A stretch of DNA of 29,459 nt, taken from contig CAUYUJ010002099.1 in NCBI GenBank assembly GCA_963575745.1, forward strand, positions 64,001 to 93,459, written 5' to 3'. Below the pieces are notes generated by a model. That model saw only the letters and a list, made by a program, of their open reading frames with translations, was not told the origin of the DNA and made no database searches. Shown one piece after another: positions 1-8,321 of the stretch. The DNA is from Prorocentrum cordatum (Eukaryota > Sar > Dinophyceae > Prorocentrales > Prorocentraceae). Every line of letters begins with the position of its first letter. The first letter of the stretch is position 1. The translations under genes and the position numbers were made by a program.

Positions 1-904
1 CAGTTTGGTGATTGGGCGGGCTTCGTGACGGCCGGCTCCGTGCTCGGGCGAAGCGAACAGGTTTGGGGCGCGCGCGCATTAGCGTTCAGGAGCGGTCGTC
101 TGGCATGGCCCTTGTCCTCGCGCGAAGTGATGCGCCATTAAGGTCGCGCTCTCGAATGATCCTTAGAATTGGCAGTGGATTGCATGGCTCATTTCCGAGG
201 AGTCGCGCAGCGCGCCTAAATCTTGAAGGGTGCCACCTTCTTCAGCCACTACTGGAGGGCGCGGGGCCACGTCGCGCCGGGGCCCCGGATTTCTTGATCC
301 CAGGACAAGGCCCATCGTACTCTAGACGACGCGTTCTCTGAGCAAAGCCGCGTCTGAATCCTCGTAGCTAGAATGGCACACGATGTAATGAGACAACATC
401 GCGGGGGCGCATGGTTTGACCCTGCTGCTCGTTTAGACACCGCCCCCGCTATCTTCATGTTTCTGGTGTTCGCGACTGGTGCGGGACGGGTGCATGCTAG
501 CGGGCCCTTTCACGAGAGTACTTTGGCCCCCTGTCCGAGGCCCCTCGCACGCCCCTCCCCGCCTCGTTGCCCCCCCCAAGCTCCTACCTGGGCAGGCCAG
601 GGTCATCGCTGCACCTCGCGTTCAAAGCGCATCGCCTCTTACTGTTGTCGTCGTTGCCCAGGGGGCGGGGGGAGGCAGGAGGGGCGAGGAGGAGGGAGGA
701 GGAGGGGAGCGGGGGGGAGGAGGAAGGGGGAGGAAGGATGGGGGGCGAGGAGGAAGGAGTGGACAACGGAGGAGGGAAGAGGAGGAGGGAATAGAAGCGA
801 GGATGGCGTTCGGGTGCCACTGCGCGGCCGCGGTCCCGTGAGGATCTCCGATGCGGTTTGCCATCGAACACGCTCAGCTGCCTTCGCCAAGTCAGGCTAC
901 GCGG
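1..904. other. GC-rich stretch without an assignable gene
   Basis: Short arginine/proline/glycine-rich ORFs are open on both strands here (for example 12-341 plus and 249-458 minus), as expected for GC-rich DNA with few stops. None has a recognisable motif. Bases about 655-795 are a G/A-rich tract of GGGGAGGAGG-like units whose translations are pure low complexity. I see nothing I can call a gene. Confidence 0.5.
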
Positions 905-999
905 TCTCAATTGTCCTGAACCAGACGGCACTAGTTGTCTCAATTTGTCTCAATGTTTCTCACCAAGCGAACCTTTCTGTCTCAATTTCTCTCAATTCT
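905..999 (+). repeat. TCTCAATnnn decamer repeats, left cluster
   Basis: The 7-mer TCTCAAT recurs at 905, 938, 948, 980 and 990, with adjacent copies exactly 10 bp apart (938/948 and 980/990). TCTCACC at 958 is a decayed unit. The cluster ends inside the AATTCTAGAC that begins the composite repeat. A cleaner array of the same unit lies on the far side of that repeat at 2447-2506. Confidence 0.75.
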
Positions 1000-1134
1000 A
1001 GACGCTTCGCGTATCCCCACCAGCCCGTCCAGAAATGAGTCCCAGGGGAGTGGAGGTTATGAGGGAAGCGGGGGAGCACGCAGAAGAACCAAGGGCGGGG
1101 TGAGCCGCCATATACCCCAAGAGGGGGAGGATGT

Positions 1135-1342
1135 AGGAGGAGCCGTCGTCGTCGGAGTAGGAGGAGGAAGAGGAGGAGCAGGAGGAGGAGGAGGAGGAAT
1201 AGAAGGAGGAGGAGATGGAGGACTGCGAGGACGAGGAGGACGAGAAGGAGGAAAAGGAGAAGGAGGAGGAGGAGGAGGAGCAGGAGGGGGAGGGGGAGGA
1301 GGGAGGAGGAAGAAAAAGAGGAGGAGGAGGAGGAGGAGGACA
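1135..1342 (+). repeat. GGA polypurine tract
   Basis: Roughly 200 bp of almost uninterrupted purines (GGA and GAA triplets) on the plus strand, ending where the 11-bp array starts. Such R-Y tracts can form triplex DNA and slip in replication. The matching tract in copy B lies at about 28436-28670. Confidence 0.85.
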
Positions 1343-1550
1343 ATTGCGAGCTTGGGGGCCTCTTGGGCCGTCCTTGGGGCCTCTTGGCGGTCCCGGGGGC
1401 CTCTTGCATACTCGGAGAGCCTGTTGTGGCCTCTTGGGGGTCTCTTGTGGGCCTCTTGGAGGCCTCTTGGGGGCGTCGTGGGGCCTCTTGGGGCTCTCTT
1501 GGGGCGCTCTTGGGAGCCTTCGAGACGCTCTTGGAGCCATCTCGGAGGAG

Positions 1551-2321
1551 ATCTATCAAAGAAGGGGGGGTATCCAATTAGCGCTGCTCCGCTAGAGTGC
1601 CTCGAGTCGCCTCTTGGGCGCCCCAAGAGGCCAAAATCATTCCAAAACCTAAGTAAAATCAATGTTTGTTGCTTTCTCGCCTTTTCGCTCTTGGAGCCGT
1701 CTTGGGTCATCTTGGACTCTCTTGGGGGTCTCTTGGCAACGTCTTGGAGGCTTCTTGGCGGCCTCTTGAGGTCTCTTGGGGCCCTCTTGAGGCGCTCTCG
1801 GGGCGCTCTTGGGAGCCTTCGGGGCGCTCTTTGGGCCATCTTGGAGGAGATCTATCAAAGAAGGGGGGGGTGCTTATTAGCCCCGGCCCTCCAGAGTGCC
1901 TCGAGTCGCCTCTTGGACCTCCCCAAGAGGCCAAAATCCTTCCAAAACCTACATAAAATCCATGTTTTGTGTTTTCTCGCCATTTCGCTCTTGGAGCCGT
2001 CTTGGGTCATCTTGGACTCTCTTGGGGCCTCTTGGGGGTCTCTTGGCAACGTCTTGGGGGCTTCTTGGCGGCCTGTTGGGGTCACTTGGGGCCCTCTTGA
2101 GGCGCTCTTGGGAGCCTTCGGGGCGCTCTTTGGGCCATCTTGGAGGAGATCTATCAAAGAAGGGGGGTTTCCTTATTAGCCCCGCCCCTCCAGAGTGCCT
2201 CGAGTCGCCTCTTGGGCCCCCCCCAAGATGCCAAAATCCTTCCAAAACCTAGGTAAAATCAATGTTTTCTTTTTTCTCGCCTGTTCGCTCTTGGAGCTGT
2301 CTTGGGCCATCTTGGACGCTT
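1551..2321 (+). repeat. Three ~299-bp higher-order units
   Basis: The anchor ATCTATCAAA lies at 1551, 1850 and 2149 (spacing 299) and TCCAAAACCT at 1641, 1941 and 2241 (spacing 300). Each unit carries a block of 11-bp TCTTGGGGCCn repeats, a GGAGGAGATCTATC box, a CCTCGAGTCGCCTCTTGG box that forms an inverted repeat with the following CCAAGAGGC (10-bp arms 1609-1618/1622-1631 in unit 1), then an A/T-richer CAATGTTT segment. In copy B the same anchors are 320-321 bp apart because the 11-bp block is longer. Confidence 0.9.
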
Positions 2322-2366
2322 TGACACCTCGCGACCGGCCCCGTCCAGGTCAGTGGGGAGGGGTAA

Positions 2367-2388
2367 GGGGAGGGGTAAACCCCTCCCC
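2367..2388. repeat. Perfect short inverted repeat
   Basis: GGGGAGGGG (2367-2375) and CCCCTCCCC (2380-2388) are exact reverse complements around a TAAA loop. The site lies between the composite repeat and the right decamer array. It may only be a by-product of local G/C homopolymer richness. Confidence 0.6.
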
Positions 2389-2446
2389 GACGGGGAAGAA
2401 GGGGGTTGGCAGGGGGTTGGATTTGGGTCCTCCCCGGGATATTATA

Positions 2447-2506
2447 TCTCAATGTCTCTCAATTTCTCTCAAAATCTCTCAAATATTCTCAATTCCTCTC
2501 AATATA
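2447..2506 (+). repeat. TCTCAATnnn decamer array, right cluster
   Basis: Six head-to-tail units at 2447, 2457, 2467, 2477, 2487 and 2497, exactly 10 bp each. The first six or seven bases (TCTCAA/T) are conserved and the last three vary. Together with 905-999 it brackets composite repeat A. Confidence 0.85.
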
Positions 2507-3775
2507 GCTTACCATGAGAAAGCGCTACTACACAACAGCATACCTTTTCGCGACGTCCCTGGGAATGCCCTCGGCTCCCCGACCCGCTTCCTTGCCTCTC
2601 GAGGTAATCGAGGATAGGGTCCCCGTCCACCCTCTCCCTCCCTGCCTTGACTCCATCCTCTCCCTCTCCGCCTTGACTCTCCATCCCTCTCTACATCACT
2701 CCCCCTTTCCCTCCCCTTCCCTTCCTGCCTCCCCCCTTCCCTCCCTCCGCCCCTCTCCTCCCCCCCCCCCCTCGTCGTCGTCGTCGTCGCGGCGGCGGTT
2801 GGCCGGCGCCCGCTCCTCTTGCCCCCTGGGCCCGCTGTTCGGGGGAGGGCGGGCTCCCCGAAGCGCCGGTGGGAAGCCCTTCGGCGTGGCCCCGTCGGAG
2901 GCCTCCAGCGCTCCTCCTAGGGCGTCCCTGGAGTCCTTGGCAGTCATGCGAGGTCTTCGGCGTAAAGCCTCTGCAGGTTGTCGGCCGCCCCTGGAGGCTC
3001 TCGGAAGCCCCGAGCCTTTCCAGGGTCCTCGGGACCCTTGGAAGCCCAGGGCTCGCGGTCCTGGTGATCGTCTTGGGGGCCGGTGGGTTTCGGGGGGCTT
3101 CGGCTGCCTCTGGCGGCTTTCGGTGGTCTCCGGGAATCCCCCTTGCGATCCTCGGAGGTCCATGGCAGCCCTCGGAGACCCTTTGTGGTCCCTGGTGTCT
3201 GCTTGGGCTCTTCGGGGGTCGTCGGGGATGTTTGGAAGCCTTTGGATGCCTCGGGGGGCTCGTCCTCCGGGGGGCTTGCAAAGTGCAAACGCACAAACAT
3301 TTGCACATAAGCATGTGCAAATACAGATGCACATGCCGAAATAATGATGATCCGGATTTGTGGTACGTTGTGCGTTGCAGGAACGATGCGTTGCCGTCGT
3401 CATTTTGCAACTGGTTTATGCTTGCAGGCGCAGTGGACTTGGGGATGCCGCCAAGGGGTCCGATCAGGCTTCTGGCGGCGGTTCGCTTGTGTAAATGTAC
3501 GAAACCTCTGCGTCGTTATATCTGTTACGCTGTTGTGTGATTGCACCGAAATATTGTTGCAAAGCGCCCATTCTACAGACCCGCTGCGTCGAAGTGGTCT
3601 CGCGCGGCGGCCCTCCTCCATAGCGGCATCCATGGACGTTGCGCATTGTTGTGCAGCCGCGTGCGTTTGGTTGTGTTTTGAACGTGTTTGGTTGTGTTTT
3701 GAACACCCCTTGGCTCACTCAGCGGCGGTTTGATCGCCCCCCCCGTCTCCGCCACCCCCATGTGGATCTGAAGGG
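2507..3775. other. No convincing gene; C-rich and CGG/TCGG-rich sequence
   Basis: Bases 2630-2800 are CCCTCC-type sequence ending in GTC triplets (about 2773-2790). Bases 2860-3290 show a loose TCGGGGGnn periodicity resembling the TCTTGGGG arrays but strongly diverged. A perfect 9-bp inverted repeat with a 4-nt loop lies at 3300-3321 (TTTGCACAT / ATGTGCAAA). A 21-bp tandem duplication (GTTTGGTTGTGTTTTGAAC) sits at about 3664-3705. A 276-codon ORF (2514-3344) spans much of this, but its composition follows the repeats and I do not accept it as a gene. Confidence 0.5.
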
Positions 3776-3803
3776 GTAGCCCCTGGCTCAAGCCTTGGCT
3801 CAA
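3776..3803 (+). other. Possible spliced-leader relic
   Basis: GTAGCC followed after CC by TGGCTCAAG, then CCTTGGCTCAAAC, resembles the 3' part of the dinoflagellate spliced leader (GTAGCCATTTTGGCTCAAG), shortened by two bases and partly duplicated. Relic leaders upstream of genes are known in dinoflagellates and mark retroposed mRNAs. The site is about 110 bp upstream of the ATG at 3914, which opens a coding zone without obvious introns. The motif is short, and GGCTCAAG also occurs elsewhere in the window (for example 24713-24720), so chance is a real alternative. Confidence 0.3.
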
Positions 3804-3913
3804 ACCTAAGTCCCCCGCCGCTCAAGGGGGCGCCCGGACGCCGCTTCGCCCCCCCCCGACCTGGGCCGTTTCTTTCCCCCCACTAGTTACGCAGACGATG
3901 GCTGACCCGCACA

Positions 3914-4252
3914 ATGGATAAGAGGGAGATCCTCATCATACAGTACGCGGCACGGGAGTCCAAGCGCTGCCACCGATCGAGACATCTCCCCCGTGCAGAG
4001 CAGCCTTCGCCCACAGGAGCGGCGGGACCAGCACCAAGTACGAATCCGAGACCACCTCCTCCTCGCGAGGGGGAAGAAGATCCCCAGGTGCAAGCAGAGG
4101 GCCCTGACCCTGAGACGGAGCTTGCAGCCGGGGGCGGACCGGATGCGCTGGGCCGTGGAGCGCCAGCGGACAGACCCCCGTCGTCTGGATCGTCTGGATC
4201 GTCCCCGCGCCTCCTCCTCTCCTCCTCCCCCGAAGGCGCAGGGCACGCGTGA
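3914..4252 (+). CDS. Acidic/proline-rich N-terminal ORF, unknown
   Basis: Opens with ATG (MDKREILIIQYAARESKRC) and reads 112 codons to TGA at 4250-4252. After a short basic start it is rich in Pro, Glu, Gly and Ser, the same composition as the larger ORF downstream in the same frame. The frame stays open after the TGA until a second TGA at 4424-4426, then to 5851. It may therefore be the amino-terminal part of one long protein interrupted by two stops. A competing frame (3993-4268) is more basic and less like its neighbours. No known domain is seen. Confidence 0.4.
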   Translation: MDKREILIIQYAARESKRCHRSRHLPRAEQPSPTGAAGPAPSTNPRPPPPREGEEDPQVQAEGPDPETELAAGGGPDALGRGAPADRPPSSGSSGSSPRLLLSSSPEGAGHA

Positions 4253-4406
4253 GTTTCCTCAGAGTTGAGCAGGGGCGCCCTCGGCCAGGGCGGCGTGGCA
4301 AGGATGCCTGGGGCGCCAGGTGCCGAGAGAACCGACTCCAGAGAGGAAGATGCTGCCAAGTGGCCACACATTGACGCCAGCTCTTTCCCTTCTATCAATT
4401 TACCAG

Positions 4407-5430
4407 ATGCTGCGGGTATCGGCTGAGCCTCTTCCTCCTCCCATCTTCCGGCCCCCGCAGCTGGACTGAGGCATGATCCTCAGCGGAACGCAGACAGTCC
4501 AGCGAGGAACGAATCCCCCCGCATCACGGCGGCACAGGCACAGGCTGAAGTTGGGGCCGTTGATGCGAGCACCGCAGGGGCCGGCAGGCCCGCCTCCTCC
4601 CCACACTCCTCCAATTCACCAGTCTCTGCGGCTATCGGCTGCGCCTCCCCCTCGCGTCCTCCTCCAGCGGTGCAGAGCGAACCGACAGCAGCGCATGGGC
4701 GCCCTTCCCAGGGCATGGGGACAGCCGAACGCACGGCATGGGCCACGACCCCGGAACGTTGCGTCTCTCAGGGTGAAGAGACCAGCACAGGCATGCAGAT
4801 AGACGAACACCCGATGATGCCTCAACGCATGGAGGCGCAGGCTGAGGTTGAGACTGTCGGCGCAAGCACCGCAGGGGCCGTCAGGCCCGCCTCCTCCCCA
4901 CACGCTTCCAATTCACCAGTCTCTGCGGCTATCGGCTGCGCCTCGCCCTCTCTTCCTCCCCCAGCGGTGCAGAGCGACCCGACAGCAGCACATGGGCGCC
5001 CTTCCCAGGGCATGGAGACAGCCGAAGGCACGGCAGGGGTCACGATCCTGGACCGTGGCGTCTCTCAGGGAGAAGAGACCAGCACAGGCATGCAGATAGA
5101 CGAACACCCGAGGAGGCCGCAAGACATGCAGGCGCAGGCCGAGGTTGAGACTGACGATGCGAGCATCGCAGGGGCCGACAGGCCCGCATCCTCCCCACAC
5201 TCCTCCAATTCACAAGTCTCTGCGGCGATCGGCTGCGCCCCCCCCTCTCCATCTCCTCCTGCGGGGCAAAGCGATCCGACAGCAGCGCACGAGCGCCCTT
5301 CCCGGGGCATAGAGACAGCCGAAGGTACGGCAGGGGTCATGATCCTGGATCGTGGCGCCCCTCAGGGAGAGGAGACCAGCGCAGGCATGCAGATGGGCGA
5401 TCGCCCGAGGAGGCTTCAAGGCACGGTGCA
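4407..5430 (+). repeat. 297-bp tandem repeats inside the ORF
   Basis: The anchor TCTCTGCGGCTATCGGCTGC occurs at 4623 and 4920 and, with one change, at 5217, each 297 bp apart (99 codons). A degenerate earlier unit has its anchor at 4407, 216 bp upstream (81 bp shorter, still in frame); there TGC has become TGA. A partial fourth repeat follows to about 5430. Confidence 0.9.
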
Positions 5431-5851
5431 AGGCACCCCACCCAGCCATGAGAGAAGTCCGGGAGGCGGGGACACTGGCGACGCCTGCCCCCAGACGCAG
5501 GACCTCCCCGCCCCCACAGAAGAAATAAGTGCCGCACAGGATGGCACGCGCGAGAGGAGACACTACATGGCGGACACTCCCAGAGAATGGCTCGGCGCGG
5601 CCTCTCCAGACAGCACCTCCCCCCCTCCGCACGACCCTACTACAGCATGTCCTGCCAGCCTGCCCAGGACGGGCGCGATAGAGGGCGACGAGATATCCCC
5701 CACGGCGCCAGTCGAACCGAGAGCGAACTTTGCGGAAGGAGTGGGTCAGCACGGCGCTGAGAATGGCCACGCCGCGAGGACAGGGACGGCAGCTGGGGGG
5801 CCCCCGCCGGGCGAGGGGGAAGAGTCGACTCCCCGAACAACGAGGGGATGA
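4427..5851 (+). CDS. Repeat-containing Ser/Pro/Glu-rich protein, unknown
   Basis: Open for 474 codons after the TGA at 4424. No clear start codon decides the beginning; the first ATG in frame is internal, and 4670 is a GTG. The protein is built from 99-residue tandem repeats containing QSDPTAAHGRPSQGMETAEG, QGEETSTGMQIDEHP and SSNSPVSAAIGCA, followed by a non-repeated Pro/Glu-rich tail to TGA at 5849-5851. It looks intrinsically disordered, with no membrane segment or catalytic motif. Because the DNA repeat is exactly 297 bp the frame survives duplication, which argues for coding selection or recent expansion. It is probably the amino-terminal half of whatever is encoded down to 9107. Confidence 0.5.
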   Translation, partial: ASSSSHLPAPAAGLRHDPQRNADSPARNESPRITAAQAQAEVGAVDASTAGAGRPASSPHSSNSPVSAAIGCASPSRPPPAVQSEPTAAHGRPSQGMGTAERTAWATTPERCVSQGEETSTGMQIDEHPMMPQRMEAQAEVETVGASTAGAVRPASSPHASNSPVSAAIGCASPSLPPPAVQSDPTAAHGRPSQGMETAEGTAGVTILDRGVSQGEETSTGMQIDEHPRRPQDMQAQAEVETDDASIAGADRPASSPHSSNSQVSAAIGCAPPSPSPPAGQSDPTAAHERPSRGIETAEGTAGVMILDRGAPQGEETSAGMQMGDRPRRLQGTVQGTPPSHERSPGGGDTGDACPQTQDLPAPTEEISAAQDGTRERRHYMADTPREWLGAASPDSTSPPPHDPTTACPASLPRTGAIEGDEISPTAPVEPRANFAEGVGQHGAENGHAARTGTAAGGPPPGEGEESTPRTTRG

Positions 5852-5982
5852 TCGGCTGGGATGACGCTGATGGGAAGCACCGCCGACTCAGACGCTTGGG
5901 GTCGCGACGCCCATATCTCTTTCCCCCAGGCATCTGGGCCGCTCCTCCTCGCGGCTCAGGGGCGCGCAACCCACCCAGGTGA

Positions 5983-6477
5983 GGGAACGCGCTTAGGCAG
6001 GGGGGGCGCACATCCCAGCTCAGGCCCCCCCCGCCACCAAGACGAAGGGCTTCGCGCAATGTCGACTCACCCGACCAGGCCCCAACAGTTATGGACCCCA
6101 GGAACACCAGGAGAGGGGGCCACATATCCGCCCTTCTGGAGCGATACGAACCTAGGGACGGGCCCTGGAGGAACATCCCCAGCGACCCCCCTCGCATGCG
6201 TGAAAGGCTGGTAGAGCTAATAAACCTTTGCTGGCGCCGACACCCCCCAGGGAACGCAGGCCCTCCCGCTGCAGGGGAAAGCAACCGTTCGCACAGGGAA
6301 GACCCAGGCCCCACGAGACAGCAAGCGGAAGACGCAAGAACCCTCCACAACCGTGCCTCGGCGATGGCCCAGATGGACCTCTCCTGGCTGGCTTGGTCCA
6401 TCACAAAATCCGACCACGAGGCTAGGCTCGGCGCTTGCGTTTCGCTACGCAAGCTTATCACAGGACCCAGACATTGA
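5983..6477 (+). CDS. Unknown coding block, frame 1
   Basis: Bases 5983-6477 are open in frame 1, and from about 6061 the translation looks like folded protein: MDPRNTRRGGHISALLERY at 6091, then WRNIPSDPPRMRERLVELI and a segment ending WSITKSDHEARLGACVSLRK before the stop. The preceding ORF is in frame 2 and the following block is again in frame 2, so this piece sits between two one-base frame changes. C and G homopolymers at about 6000-6030 are a natural place for the first. No domain recognised; likely part of the same protein as its neighbours. Confidence 0.4.
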   Translation, partial: GNALRQGGRTSQLRPPPPPRRRASRNVDSPDQAPTVMDPRNTRRGGHISALLERYEPRDGPWRNIPSDPPRMRERLVELINLCWRRHPPGNAGPPAAGESNRSHREDPGPTRQQAEDARTLHNRASAMAQMDLSWLAWSITKSDHEARLGACVSLRKLITGPRH

Positions 6478-7549
6478 AGCAGAAGCACTTGACTCGGAGG
6501 AGCCAACCCAGGCGGAGGCCATCGCGGCAGAAATGGAATACGATGTGCTACGACAAGCGGCCCTCTACGCGGACATCGGAGTGGGGGGCCCGTCAGAGGG
6601 CCTCTTCCCCCCCGCGCTACTCGGTCTGTCCAGGTGGCGGCACGACCCTGCCCCAGACGTTGCGGAAAATGGCCCAGCTGACACCAACGCCGAACACAAG
6701 GCCAGGGTATGCAAATACTTAGTGCACGAGCACCGTCGCAGCACCGCACACTTCCCTGACCACAGCGAGGTCAGACAGTGGGCTATCAGCAGAGGACACT
6801 GGGTTGAGACAAGGGCGGACGTACTCTCCCTACCACAGTGTGGCGCAGGCCGAGACGGTTGGTTCTCCCCAGCCATCCCCAGTGCCAGGCCGCGGACCCC
6901 GGACATCTGCGGACCCAGACACCCCGATGACACCGACTCGGCGGGATCCTGGCCCGTAAACAGCCTTTCGCAGATGATAAGGTTCGGAAACTTCTTCCAC
7001 CCTAGCGGCAGATGCGGATACTGCGGCTGCTGGAGCACACGGCAGGACATCCCCAACTGCATTGTATGCCGCAGGTTGGGATCACCACGGGTAGCCCCCA
7101 CGGATGAAGCGCGCGCTGGCAACCTCGAAGCCCCTGGGCACCCCCTGGATCTTCTAGGCGCAAGGCTCACCCTGCAGCTGGCCAGAGTAGGGGCTCGATG
7201 CGCACCCATCGCCAGCCACGCAGACGCCCACTTCCCCCCGCCAGATGCCACCAACTACTCTCCGTCATGGCTGATAACCGAACTCCTGGCAGCATGGTGC
7301 TACGCGACGGAGATTGCAGTGGATAGCGGCATGGGAGCACAATTTGGTACACGCCCCGTTGCCGAGGGAGACTGCCTGGTGAACGCAGGAGTATGGGGCG
7401 AGCCTGCGGCTCGTGCAGCGGCAGGCTGCTTGGCCAGACACCGCTGTGCCCCGATGGGGTGGGCCATGGAAGCCATGACGCACATCCAACACACCATTAG
7501 AGAGCACCCCTCGGGCAGCCAGCTACAGAGCTGGGTACCAAGATGCTTA
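6440..7549 (+). CDS. Unknown protein block with Cys4 zinc motif
   Basis: Frame 2, about 370 codons without a stop (the frame is open from 6353 to 7828, but both ends read better in other frames). The sequence is well mixed in hydrophobic and charged residues, with helices such as AEAIAAEMEYDVLRQAALYA. At about 7013-7072 it reads CGYCGCWSTRQDIPNCIVC, a C-x2-C-x11-C-x2-C array typical of a zinc ribbon or knuckle. Downstream come WLITELLAAWCYATEIAVDS and a Cys/Ala-rich stretch. Nothing identifies the family: no RT, integrase or DDE motif is visible. A structural or nucleic-acid-binding protein of a mobile element or virus-like sequence is possible, but this is only an inference from the zinc motif and the mobile surroundings. 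Confidence 0.5.
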
Positions 7550-7757
7550 TCGCGAATACCAACCGCCACCAGACCTGCTCGATCCCCAGCAGCGGCGCAC
7601 TCCGCGAGCATCGCACAGGACCCGAGGACAAGGTATCGACAATGCTTTGAAAAGGCTCCCAGCCGAGGACGTGGAGTGGCTCCGACGAGACGTAGGAGGC
7701 TCGTTCATAGACCATCACCCCAGCGGACAGGGCCTGGGCAACGGACACGAGCGCTGA
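7500..7757 (+). CDS. Unknown coding block, frame 3
   Basis: Continues from the previous block after a one-base frame change somewhere between about 7495 and 7550. It reads YREYQPPPDLLDPQQRR, then GIDNALKRLPAEDVEWLRRD and a segment ending GQGLGNGHER before TGA at 7755-7757. Composition and helix-like patterning are much better here than in the overlapping frame 2, which turns into Arg/Pro-rich low complexity. Unknown function. Confidence 0.4.
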   Translation, partial: ESTPRAASYRAGYQDAYREYQPPPDLLDPQQRRTPRASHRTRGQGIDNALKRLPAEDVEWLRRDVGGSFIDHHPSGQGLGNGHER

Positions 7758-8321
7758 GGCGACAGAGGCAACCGAGGTTGCATGCAGGGCCATCGCGGCG
7801 ACCGCCAGGAACGACGGAAGGCTCATAGCATACAGCCTAACTCCTGGCAGCCCCTGCGGCGGGGAGGCGGTGCGCCTAGCAGTCGCCTTGCGGACGATGG
7901 CACGGGGAAGGGGGGCTCCGGTTGGCAGAAGAGACGAGCAGCAGAACATGGGGAGGGAAGAGCATGAAGTACGTACAGCATATAGACCGAGGCAAGTTCC
8001 GACAGCGCAACCCCCCACGGGAGGGCGTCGCATCACTCGAGGGAGCCCACCACGGACTTGCAGTAGCGGCGACCAGCCTGACACAGCAGACAGGAAGTGC
8101 AATCGCCCCCCCACGCCCAGAAGGATACATAGACTCGCAGCTGCAGGAGGGCATCATGAGATGGCTCGATCCCAACGGCCAGCTGCAAGAAGCAGCGCTG
8201 ACGGCGGACAGGGAGGCGGTGGACCGTGGTACACGCCTGAGGAACGCCAGGGCGCAGGATATCAGAGGCCAGCAACATATGTACACGCGCGCGGTTACCT
8301 TCCCCTGGAGGGCATTTGAAC
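7753..8321 (+). CDS. Unknown coding blocks, frames 1 then 2
   Basis: Frame 1 gives an alanine-rich helical stretch (AEATEATEVACRAIAATARN then GGEAVRLAVALRTMARGRG) from 7753 to about 7960. Frame 2 takes over at an ATG at 7964 (MKYVQHIDRGKFRQRNPPRE) and reads a protein-like stretch (PRPEGYIDSQLQEGIMRWLD) to about 8321. A G6 run at about 7912-7917 lies at the transition. The ATG at 7964 could also be a genuine separate start. No family recognised. Confidence 0.4.

Larger units (their letters stand above)
993..2321 (+). repeat. Composite dispersed repeat, copy A
   Basis: The order is: head (993 to about 1134, starting AATTCTAGACGCTTCGCG), purine-only GGA-rich tract (about 1135-1342), 11-bp array built on TCTTGGGGCCn (about 1343-1545), then three ~299-bp units ending near 2321. 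The same order, orientation and near-identical sequence start again at 28291, so this is a dispersed family rather than a local accident. Long ORFs on both strands across it (up to 414 codons) give only Gly/Arg/Glu, Leu or Pro/Ser runs and are by-products of the repeat. No transposase or reverse transcriptase is encoded. It could be a non-autonomous element or a complex satellite. Confidence 0.85.

Noticed and set aside
1343-1545. CRISPR-like array
   Set aside because: The 11-bp units have no spacers and the genome is eukaryotic.
935-2179. 414-codon plus-strand ORF and several 180-260-codon minus-strand ORFs over composite repeat A
   Set aside because: They are translations of GGA and TCTTGGGGCC repeats (Gly/Arg/Glu, Leu or Pro/Ser runs) and have no independent protein signal.
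2514-3344. 276-codon plus-strand ORF
   Set aside because: Composition follows the C-rich and TCGGGG-rich DNA; no protein-like patterning and the reverse strand is equally open.
3883-4398. 171-codon minus-strand ORF
   Set aside because: Antisense to the acidic/proline-rich reading, with no motif.
5640-6749. 369-codon minus-strand ORF
   Set aside because: It is the antisense of the GC-rich coding zone and is rich in Arg, Ser and Pro without motifs.
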